Shown piece after piece: positions 55,760 to 64,000 of a DNA stretch of 64,000 nucleotides; the first letter of the stretch is position 1, and every line of letters begins with the position of its first letter. Both the position numbers and the translations under genes were made by a program. Source of the stretch: Hermatobates lingyangjiaoensis (lineage: Eukaryota; Arthropoda; Insecta; Hemiptera; Hermatobatidae); NCBI GenBank assembly GCA_026182355.1, contig JAPFBL010000070.1, positions 979,501 to 1,043,500 of the forward strand, written 5' to 3'. The notes beneath the pieces were generated by a model that did not search any database, was not told the origin of the DNA, and saw only the letters and a list, made by a program, of their open reading frames with translations.

Positions 55760-55955
55760 GATCAAACCACAATATGAAAAGGGATCGTTCAACCGTAACA
55801 AGAGGTTTTTGTCAAAGTAAAAACCCAACTCTGACGAAAAACCCACAGTTTGATTTTTTACGCTGATGAAGATCGCTTGTTACGGTTGAAATGTTCTAGT
55901 CTTTTTTCCCTTTTCATATTGTTGTTTGATCATTGATGTTATTCCACGTGTTTAT
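55760..55955. repeat. Second, older AGATCT-family pair
   Basis: Diverged copy directly downstream of 55516-55711, separated by (TA)n. The right arm keeps CTGATGA (55863-55869), CGCTTGTTACGG-like stem II, GAAA, and a mutated TGTTCT stem III. The left arm is badly worn. The two pairs in tandem suggest repeated insertion at the same TA tract. Confidence 0.75.
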
Positions 55956-55959
55956 GTGG

Positions 55960-56050
55960 AATATTAAGTGCGGTTCGAAATATTGATTCTAGTAAGCGTT
56001 TTTGTTCTTTTTGTGTTCCTCTTTTTTATCAGTAACTTATATAACAAATC
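55960..56050 (+). repeat. ATAT-type ribozyme tail
   Basis: GGTTCGAAATATTG and the following bases match the 3' half of the core at 62119-62150. The first box is missing, so it starts mid-ribozyme. Confidence 0.45.
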
Positions 56051-57625
56051 TAATTATGTATACATATATGATATATTGCAATAAACATGTTCTTTATCTG
56101 ATCTACTATCAATAATATCATCTGAACAAGGCATTTTGACCTGAAAAAATAATAAAATGAAAGGAGGACTCTTTACATCTATCAGATATAATTTGTTAGT
56201 AGTTGTAAATAAAAGTACAGGCATTGCATAGTGTGTCTTCCACTGGCATACAGCCAAGTAGAAATATTGAAACATTTTACTTCGCTTTGCACGAGCAATG
56301 CAGTAGCATTCAGACTTCGTTCTAGGTCACATTTTGTTTAAAAAAGAGGAAAATATATTTTCAATATCATCCTATCTCATACATTTGTGAATTTGAGGTC
56401 ATATCTTGTAACTTAGATAAATTTGTTCTTTTCAATCTATATCGAAAACTTACTTTTCTATAACGTATTTTCTCTTCTATTTATATAAAATAAAACAACA
56501 TATTGAACAAGTTATGACTATGATTGAACCATCTAAAATATCAATTATGTGAATTAATGCATTTTTGTTTCTTTGTTTTTCCGAGTGATGTTAATTTCTA
56601 TCATATATCATATTTCATATAGATTTCCAAAGGAACACAGTAATTTAGTAGATACAAGAATCTGTTCTGAAACTGCCAACGAAAATGTAAACTATGTGTA
56701 TATGGAAATATTCGTTGATCGTACATCGTTGGTATTCAACAAATCAAAATCTAAAATGAAATACATAATTTGTTAATATTAACAAATCTAAATTTACTAA
56801 AATTTGTTAATAGTCCAAGACACAGTTTTTTGAATAGTAATGCAAATAGTAATTTTACCAATAGAAAGTTAAAACTGAAAAGTCCAAGAGCTACTTGTTT
56901 TATATCAAATCGATTTTAAAGAAGATTTGGAAAAACAAGTAGAAGAAGTTTTTATAAAATAAGATCTTAGATCAACATGTGTTTAACTATTAACTAATAC
57001 TTTTCTAATGCTCGGAGAGTTTCTAAAGTTATAATAACAGTTAAAGATATGATGAAACTTTATAATTTCAAATTCAAGATATAATATGATCAAGAAAATA
57101 AAAAAAAATGAAAACCACGATAATGTAGCTTGTAAAGTTTCTACTGATTGTAACTCTCTTTATCAAACTAATCATTACTTTTTTAAAAAAGTACTTATTA
57201 ATAAAATTAATTACTTTTAAAAGTAAGTAAAAGCAATTAATTTTTTTTTAAAAATAACGAGTAGATTGATAAGGAAATTATCCTTTTTTTTTTAAAAAAA
57301 AAAACAAAGTTAAACGACTCAAGAGAAGATAGCCGAGGGATCTACTGCTATAATATTCTACTAAAATCAAGAAACGAAGTGAAAAGTTGAACCAGTAAGT
57401 TCCATTCTTTACTGATGTATATTAAAGCAATTTTTGCTAGTCGTACAACATATACTTGTTACGCAAAATATGCGTAGTTGTATATTTCTAAATAAAAATG
57501 TTAAAAAACACAAATGTGAAAGTTTACACTAAATTAAAGAACTTTGGGTGTAGCAATTGTATACTACTGTATACACTAACACTAACTAAACTAACACTAG
57601 ATACGTTAGTATTAATAGTACGCAA
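56050..57625. other. AT-rich stretch, nothing recognised
   Basis: Open frames at 56054-56275, 56573-56776 and 57498-57698 show no known motif. The last one runs into the SINE. Confidence 0.45.
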
Positions 57626-57629
57626 CACT

Positions 57630-57826
57630 GTAGGTTGCAGTGGCCGTCCTAAAAGAGAGCACACATATGCCGAACCATTGGCCATATTACAATTGTGATA
57701 CCTTACAATTGTGAAGATTGATTCTACATTTTGAGCCCTAAATATTTACGTAACTTAAGTGTATTTAGAGCAGATATCTTTAACGAATACCTAACATCGT
57801 ACAGGCTCGGGACTGACGGCTTAAAG
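57630..57826 (-). mobile_element. tRNA-derived SINE, 3' part, interrupted
   Basis: 3' half of a minus-strand SINE (AACCT-type subfamily), broken at GGCTTAAAG (57818-57826). It continues at 58287-58425 after an insertion. Confidence 0.8.
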
Positions 57827-58286
57827 GGAATATAGAGTACCTTGTCGGACATTATATTATATTAGTTTTTAGTCTTTTAGTATTGAGTGTTTCTTAGTTA
57901 TAAGTTAGTTTAGTTTCCACCTCGAGGGAATATTTTAGTACCTTGAGGCGTAGCGATAAGTTGAGTTAGTCTTGATTGTGTATTTATATGTCTTCGTTAT
58001 ATGTGTTCTCTAGTTAAAGTGCAACTGGTAAAGGAATTTTTTGTACCTTATCAGTAATTATCTCCGCATGTTACCTGGGCTTTAGTTTGTCTATTACTCT
58101 TGGCCTAGGTACCGTTTTACGGAGTAACTGTCAGAATTCGTGCTTAGCATTGCGTTGCTTGAGGTGCCCATGGGCACTTCCATGTTCAATGGAGGTGGCT
58201 AAAGGGTAACTTGTCAACAAGGCGGCCTCGGCGGCTTGACTAAGCGGTTATGGCACAAAATGCCGAGGAACGCGAAGATCAAAACG
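57827..58286. mobile_element. 460-bp insertion with three internal monomers
   Basis: Flanked by a 9-base target duplication GGCTTAAAG (57818-57826 and 58287-58295). GGAATATnnnGTACCTT-like units start at 57827, 57927 and 58033, i.e. every 100-106 bases. The rest to 58286 is GC-richer with no poly(A) and no inverted ends. Tandem 5' monomers are known in some LINE promoters, so a short LINE 5' end or an unrelated retro-insert is possible. Confidence 0.65.
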
Positions 58287-58425
58287 GGCTTAAAGTACTC
58301 TCCAAGGGACGACAGGCTCAGATTTATTCATCTCCCAGGTGAATATATCGACGGCCAGGTGGGTATCGAACCCCGAACCTACCAGTTCAGAGGCCAGTAC
58401 GTTAACCACTGAACTAACCTGGTTA
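58287..58425 (-). mobile_element. tRNA-derived SINE, 5' part
   Basis: Continuation of 57630-57826: box B as CGGGGTTCGATACCC (minus), and box A as AACCAGGTTAGTTCAGTGGT (minus). Confidence 0.82.
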
Positions 58426-58429
58426 CCAC

Positions 58430-58920
58430 GCTAGGTAGGCTGAGTTGATTATTAAATTTGACGGATCCTTGGAATTTATACAGAAAGTCTCAACATAAAC
58501 AAATTCTAGAAACAATGAACAACATCTCTTAAACATCGCGTTTTCTTCAGGTAAGTCCAAAATATAAATAAAAAATACACAAGAGCAATTAACATGTTTA
58601 ACAAGAAAAAGAAACTACAATAATAACTGATTAAGGAATAACAAATCTTTTCTAGTTGAAAAGGTGTCATAACCACTATACATTTCAGCTCTGCCTTGAT
58701 TTTCCACTAGAGCAGATGTTACTTCTAAATGTTTTATCATTATTTTGTTCTTGTTGAATAGGTCAATTGATCTCCTGTTTTCTTATTTATACGGGGAGTT
58801 TAAAAAAAAATTACCTTTCCGCAAAAGAGGTTCATGTCAAAACTAGCAACGTGTTTCGAAAACTTAGTGTTCTTCTTAATGTTTATTTCTGAACTATTGA
58901 GGGTCTTATGGCAACAGTTG
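58430..58920. other. Mostly unrecognised; worn family D core at 58845-58895
   Basis: Minus strand AAGAACACTAAGTTTTCGAAACACGTTG keeps stem II, GAAA and an ACACGT block (near-palindromic). The first box is lost. Confidence 0.4.
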
Positions 58921-58924
58921 GAAT

Positions 58925-59045
58925 GAACTTGAGTTAGGCAAAATTTAAGACTCTCAATGTAGAATCTGTAGAATCACCGATCAAACAAAATGGCGGTGAA
59001 CAGCTGAAGTTATCACCCGCTAAGAGATCAGTTTAAACAATAAAA
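58925..59045 (+). mobile_element. SINE 3' fragment, alternative tail
   Basis: Starts in the body at 'ttgagttaggcaaaattta', then CCGATCAAACAAAATGGCGG and GTTTAAACAATAAAAC. 5'-truncated. Confidence 0.72.
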
Positions 59046-59049
59046 CAAA

Positions 59050-59505
59050 AAAGAAAATACCAGTGAATACTACAGAATAAGGGACTCTCCAACTATTGAA
59101 TATTATTATTTTGATCACAAACACTGATACGAGTAATTGTTTTTTTTTTGCACAGACATACTTAATGTCCACCCTGTATTTTGGCAGACGACCAAATTCT
59201 CTATCAGATGATTCTAGTTGACTGGTCTGTGTATTCCTCATTCATATTTCTAACAGAGTGTTATTTATCTCTCGTTCTACAGAACACTGCGCGCATTCTA
59301 TTCACCCACCAGATCCTATAGAAATCTAAACCCATAATTTATTTTAGAGGAATGCTTTGCTAATGCCTTTCAACGTTTTTTTTCAGTCATCTATTCTTCG
59401 AATAAAAGAGCTTTTTTGAAAAAAGAAAAAAAAAGACATTAATCATTTTGCTCTAACTGAATATTATAAATGGAGTAAGTATTTTATGAAAACATTTTCT
59501 TAGTT
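59050..59505. other. AT-rich stretch, nothing recognised
   Basis: No gene or repeat found. Confidence 0.4.
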
Positions 59506-59508
59506 ATA

Positions 59509-59624
59509 TTACTTTACTATATGTAAAGTATAGTGATCGTGAAAAAATTCGATCTCGAGATTTTGACGGAATTATATGTTTAGAAGTCCCAAAAATCGTT
59601 TTATGAAGTTTTCTCGATGATGTC

Positions 59625-59673
<49 letters not shown>

Positions 59674-60495
59674 TGTGGGTGGGTAGGTGAGTGTGTTAGC
59701 ATTGCTTGTTACCACGCTACGCAACAGAATCTTTGATGGATCAAGTTGATATTTTACACAAACCTACCATAGTGTAGATGATCTCTATTGTTTGGGAAGA
59801 ATTATGCATGACGGGAAAGTCACTTTTTTAGCCAAAAACCAGATATTAGAAAACAATTTTTTCTCCTAAACTGCTAACTCTAGAGTTTTGAAATTTGAGC
59901 ATTATCCTTGAAGTTACAAATAGAATAAACGAAAAATATATTCAGAATTTTAAAACAACGGGATTTATTTTTTTTTTCAATAAAATGTAAAATTTGAGAC
60001 ATACAAATCAATCTCAAACCTTGTGAGAGTGATACAAGCCATACCGTTTGACAGATCAAAATGAAACTGTAACTAAAAATAGAACATTATATGGAGGCTG
60101 AGTTCAGATTTTTTTTTCAAAATTGCGTTCACCAAGGGTTAGAGTTCGATTTCTGTTTTCAGAAAATGTTTTTTTGACGCTAAACAGCTCATTACAAAAT
60201 CTTGAAAATTTGATTAATTTGATAAATGAAAAATCATTAAAGAACAAAAAATTAGCATTTATAAAAAAAATATCATGAATTTTGATAACGGCAAAGAGCA
60301 ATAAAGCTATAAAACTCTTTGTTTATCCTAGACTAAGGGATCATCTGCTATACTTGTGGAATTTTTTATATTTTTTTACAATGTTTACATTGACTTAGAA
60401 ATTTTTTGACTGATTCCACTGAGATAAAATTCATGTTTATAATGGAAAAATTTAAACAGTTTATTGACTTATATGAGATATAAGAGGAATAATAT
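59509..60495 (+). mobile_element. ~1.6 kb palindrome-ended element, copy 3, truncated
   Basis: Starts ACTTTACTATATGTAAAGTA and follows copy 2 (43915-45531) for about 980 bases, with more divergence than between copies 1 and 2. The internal (TG)n tract is expanded to about 60 bases at 59627-59690. The right half is missing. Confidence 0.68.
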
Positions 60496-60499
60496 TTTT

Positions 60500-61760
60500 A
60501 CATGTAAAAATATCAATAAATATAAAGCCAATAAATATAAATAAATTTCTTTTGTCTTCGATGGTATGATGTATTTGTCTCATAAAATGCTTTATTAAAT
60601 CTATATATTGCACTCTTGAACAAAGCTTAATATCAGTTATAATTGCTTTATCTTTGTGAATTATAGTATCTTTCCATGATATTGAAATGTAACGAATGGA
60701 CTCTTTCCTCAAGAAATAGGAGTTATGTTTGTTGAGAAATATCCAGTTTTTTCACTATTCTAGTCTAATACGTATTCAATCATTCCCAGGTATTCCTTTG
60801 TTTGCAGGTACTCAGATGAAAATTAAATTATTTACACTGTTTTCACTAGGAATTTATTAATGCTTTAGAATATCAAACTAGAGCGCTTTATTAAAGTCCT
60901 TACCCATTTATTGTGAACCAGAAATTGTGTGTTCACCATCATCAACAAGCTTTTTAAAAATAAAATTTTTTTTTACACAATTTACTTTTTATTTTATCAG
61001 TTATAATAATTAACATCAGTTCATTATAAATTGCAAAATTTATGTTATATAGAATCTTTAGTTCAGGAAATTCATGTCAGTGTCTAAAAACTCATAATGG
61101 GTAGAGCTATTTCAATTCCATACATGCCATTGAATATTACTTTCATTTTAAAAAGATGTTTGCTTCTAAGAAACTAGTTATATAGAACTGTTGAATTGTA
61201 ATTAGATTAATGTAAACAAATGGGAAAGCGGCTACCGGTGGAATTAAAAGTAGTCCTTCTGAGCATTTTTTAGTACTACTACTGCTACTAGCTAATGCCC
61301 TTGAACGTTCTTGAGCAACGGAATAATAAGAAATAAGTTTTATGTGAGTTGAAATTTTCAACAAACAGAAAAACCAAACCTATTTGTTTGAACACACTGT
61401 TCTTCAAACATGTGTTTATGCTAAAAAACTGGATACAAAAATATTGATTTAACGCAATGCATTAAGTCATATTCCATAAAGAAGGTAATTGTATGTCTGA
61501 TGCCATTCAACCACTCCCTTACTTCTTAACGATGTGATGTGCAATATGAAATAACAAAATCGCATGGTATGTAAATCTAAAAGACAAAATTAAAACCGAA
61601 TCGATAGATCCAAAACAATTGACAGGCTTCTGTTCGAAGAAGAATCACTCGTTATTTCTGTAACAAAATATTCCTTATACCTTTTTCCTCATTATTTGAA
61701 GCATCATTATTAGGATCAAAGGATTAGTTTTCTCTGAAAACTTACCCTTGTCGAAGCACA
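60500..61760. other. AT-rich stretch, nothing recognised
   Basis: Frames at 60461-60712 and 61143-61364 (minus) show no domain. Confidence 0.45.
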
Positions 61761-61768
61761 CTAAAGTC

Positions 61769-61769
<1 letters not shown>

Positions 61770-61813
<44 letters not shown>
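61770..61813. repeat. (TA)n microsatellite
   Basis: TA tract next to the hairpin at 61847-61911. Confidence 0.92.
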
Positions 61814-61816
<3 letters not shown>

Positions 61817-61846
61817 TAATAATCAAAATAACACTTGATGTAATAG

Positions 61847-61911
61847 ATGGATTAATTTACCACAATCAAACTAATAAAAATGATTAGTTTAATTGTGGTA
61901 AATTAATCCAT
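61847..61911. repeat. Hairpin, 29-base arms
   Basis: The arms ATGGATTAATTTACCACAAT and onward are complementary with one mismatch around a loop of 7 bases. (TA)n on both sides. It contains no ribozyme core. Confidence 0.85.
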
Positions 61912-61940
61912 ATATATATTATTCGCGTAGGCGGGTTTTT

Positions 61941-61983
61941 GACTCTGCCGAAGACCGCTTGTTACGGTTGAAAGATCTTAGTC
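61941..61983 (+). ncRNA. Hammerhead ribozyme motif, AGATCT type
   Basis: GACT, CTGCCGA (A-to-C at a core position), ACCG/CGGT, GAAA, AGATCT, T, AGTC. The core change likely abolishes cleavage. Followed by the standard flank, hairpin and (TA)n at 62050-62081. Confidence 0.65.
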
Positions 61984-62046
61984 TTGTTTTCCCATTTCTT
62001 ATTGTGGTTTGATCGTTGATTGTTATTTCACGTGTTTATGTGAAAT

Positions 62047-62084
<38 letters not shown>

Positions 62085-62113
62085 TCTTTCTCACTTCGTC
62101 CTCTCCTCTAGTC

Positions 62114-62150
62114 TACTCCTGATGACGAACAACAGTTCGAAATATTGAAT
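62114..62150 (+). ncRNA. Hammerhead ribozyme motif, ATAT type
   Basis: ACTC, CTGATGA at 62119-62125 (consensus), stem II CGAAC/GTTCG with loop AACA, GAAA, ATAT, cleavable T, GAATT. Fully consensus core and a strong stem II; stem I is weak. Confidence 0.72.
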
Positions 62151-62261
62151 TCTGTAATTGTTCTTCTTATTCTTTTTTCTTTTTTCATGCTTTGTGTAAT
62201 TTATATATATATAGTTCAATATAAACAAAGAAACAGAGAAATCAAAAGAACATACTTACAG

Positions 62262-62295
62262 TCTCTAATTTTCGGTTTGAACCGTCTTCAGGAGA
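62262..62295 (-). ncRNA. Hammerhead ribozyme motif, left arm
   Basis: Minus strand TCTC, CTGAAGA, CGGTT/AACCG stem II, GAAA, AATT, cleavable A, GAGA. Confidence 0.68.
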
Positions 62296-62381
62296 GATAA
62301 GAGAGGGAAACCAAGCGAGAGGGAGGCCGTCTCCGGTCTCCAACCGTCTCTGAACCAGTAGCTTGGTTTCCCTCTCTTATC

Positions 62382-62415
62382 TCTCCTGAAGACGGTTCAA
62401 ACCGAAAATTAGAGA
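62382..62415 (+). ncRNA. Hammerhead ribozyme motif, right arm
   Basis: CTGAAGA at 62386-62392, stem II CGGTT-CA-AACCG, GAAA, AATT, A, GAGA pairing with TCTC. Same sequence as the left arm. Confidence 0.68.
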
Positions 62416-62579
62416 CTGTAAGTGTGTTCTTTTGATTTTTCTATGTTTCTTTGTTTATATTGAACTATATTTGTCCATTTTGGATCGTATTTCCAACGAA
62501 AAAAAGTGTATATATATATATATATATACATATATAACAAGATTTCACAATAAACACATAAAATAACAATCATTATTCA

Positions 62580-64000
62580 AGGGATAGAAAGATGGGAAAA
62601 GCCTTGTTAAGCTCCTGTAACAGGCTTGGCCTAAACGTCTACTATCCAGCAGTTCGAATGCACATAACAGCCATGACTGCTAGCACCATGGACTTAGCAA
62701 TTGACCAACTCCAAGGCTCCGGCTATGAGGCTGGAAAAGATCCAGCAGCTCTCTTCTGATCACTCTCCAGTCCTCATGGAGTCCACAGGACTAGTAGTGC
62801 AATGTCTCTCCATCAAACCCGTCGTTAGAGATTGGTAGCGGTTTTAAAGGACACTTAGCTACATGTCCTGCCCAACAGAGGTTAAGACACGGGCAAAAAT
62901 AGACACAGAGGTTCGAAACTTAACTGACTCTATTCATGAGGCCCTTAAAAAATCACAAGCTGAAAGGAACAACACAGATAAAGCCATAATATAAACAAAT
63001 AGTAAATCTTATCTCATACAGAAATAAGGTCCAAAAACTTTGGAATAAGTATAAACTACCATCACTCAAAACTGTAGTGAATAAACTTAATAAACAAATT
63101 CTCTACAGGTTACAAGTTATGAGGGAAGAGACCCTCAATAAAAAAACTCGAAGAAATAGACAATACCCCAGAAGCGTGTCAGTTTCTGAGGAGATTGAGA
63201 GGTACTAAACAGACGACCGTTGCCCTCAAACACAAAAATAGCCTCTGTATTACTCCTCAGGAGATTGCAGAGGCATTCGCGGAGTCTTTAGGCGAATTAT
63301 ACCAAGAGAATGTTCTTAAACTCTTACCTTGTATATCTCCTCCGGAAGAGTCTATCTCTCTCAATATGGAAGAAATTAAAACCAAATTGAAAGGGCTCCC
63401 GAGGCGCAAAGCACCGGGTGCGGATGATGTAAATAACTACGTTCTGAAGCAGTCTCTGACCCTACACTCAAATGGTTGACCTCCATATTTAATGCTTGCA
63501 TTAAAATTGGTTACGTTCCTTCAGCCTGGAAACAGGCCAGGATAGTCATTCCCAAACCGGAAAAGAATCCAACTCTAGCCAGTAAGCTAATCCAACTACA
63601 TGCCTATAAGCTTGCTTAGTTCTCTAAGCAAGGTATTTGAGAAGGTCTTACTCAAACACGTATCCGAGTTTCTCCAATTCACAGACATCCAGTTTGGATA
63701 CAAAAAGGGACACGGGTGCGTTCAGTTACTGCGACACACCCTCAACTTCTTACACTACGCTAAGCAAAGAAAGCTTAGAACTTACCCTAGCCATCGACCT
63801 TAACAAGGCCTTTGATTGCGTCTGGCACGAAGGCATTGTTAAGAAACTAGGAGACGCTGGACTTCTTTGATTGTTCCAAAGGATCGTTTACTCTTATCTA
63901 ATTGAACGATTCTTTAGAGTCAAAGTCAGAGACACTTTATCCTCGCAGTACAAGGTAGAGGGGGGTTCCTCAAGGGAACTGTGCAGCCCTTTCTTCTACC
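62580..64000 (+). pseudogene. Jockey-type LINE ORF2, frameshifted, runs off window
   Basis: Order of domains: an APE-type endonuclease C-terminal scrap with SSDHSPVLM (62752-62780). Then RT: KLKGLPRRKAPGADDVNN (63395-63440), PSAWKQARIVIPKPEKNP (63515-63570), PISLLSSLSKVFEKVLL, QFGYKKGHG (63690-63718), and AIDLNKAFDCVWH, which carries the first catalytic aspartate (63790-63830). Then GVPQGT at the edge. Frameshifts lie near 63465, 63590 and 63775. ORF2 normally nicks DNA and primes reverse transcription at the nick. The DD motif lies beyond the window. It is a different lineage from 34872-36345 judging by these blocks. Confidence 0.82.

Larger units (their letters stand above)
62213..62468. 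repeat. Palindrome with paired AATT-type hammerheads
   Basis: Arms of ~105 bases are nearly exact reverse complements (from AGTTCAATATAAACAAAG to its complement). They surround a ~40-base unique centre at 62320-62360. Confidence 0.88.

Overview
The window is AT-rich, intron/intergenic-type animal DNA. It has no convincing host gene. Coding signal comes almost entirely from decayed transposable elements, and open frames above 100 codons are rare. The mix is Penelope-like retroelements (PLEs), jockey-type LINEs, a tRNA-derived SINE, Helitron ends, a palindrome-ended ~1.6 kb element and many (TA)n tracts. This suggests a large invertebrate genome. SINE tails made of AACCT units, the complement of the arthropod TTAGG telomere unit, hint at an arthropod, but the species cannot be named from sequence alone.

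Layout. 0-11.9 kb is a dense graveyard of PLE pieces: RT and GIY-YIG endonuclease fragments, 3' noncoding ends and hammerhead-like ribozyme motifs. It also holds SINEs, a Helitron helicase scrap and (TA)n/(TG)n tracts. 11.9-28.6 kb is mostly unannotatable AT-rich DNA with SINEs, a LINE 3' end, two Helitron ends and the first copy of the ~1.6 kb element. 29.1-34.9 kb is a nearly perfect direct duplication of a ~2.89 kb unit, which abuts a minus-strand jockey LINE (34.9-36.35 kb). 36.9-38.1 kb has more paired ribozyme motifs. 39.6-48.5 kb has a Helitron, PLE fragments from at least two endonuclease types and the second copy of the ~1.6 kb element. 48.5-61.8 kb is sparse: SINEs (one split by a 460-bp insertion), a possible hAT remnant, paired ribozyme palindromes at 55.5-55.95 kb and a third copy of the ~1.6 kb element. 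61.8-64 kb has further ribozyme palindromes, then a frameshifted jockey LINE running off the right edge.

The most striking signal is a set of roughly thirty hammerhead-ribozyme-like motifs. They fall into several sequence families but share one design: a CTGANGA-like box, a short stem II, GAAA, then a palindromic stem III with no loop, then the cleavable base and a complementary stem I. Many occur as head-to-head pairs in inverted repeats beside (TA)n tracts. In at least one pair, one arm ends within about a base of the predicted self-cleavage site. PLE-associated hammerheads are known in general; the pairing and the break at the cleavage site deserve a closer look.

All calls were made by eye without database searches. 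Boundaries of repeats are approximate.
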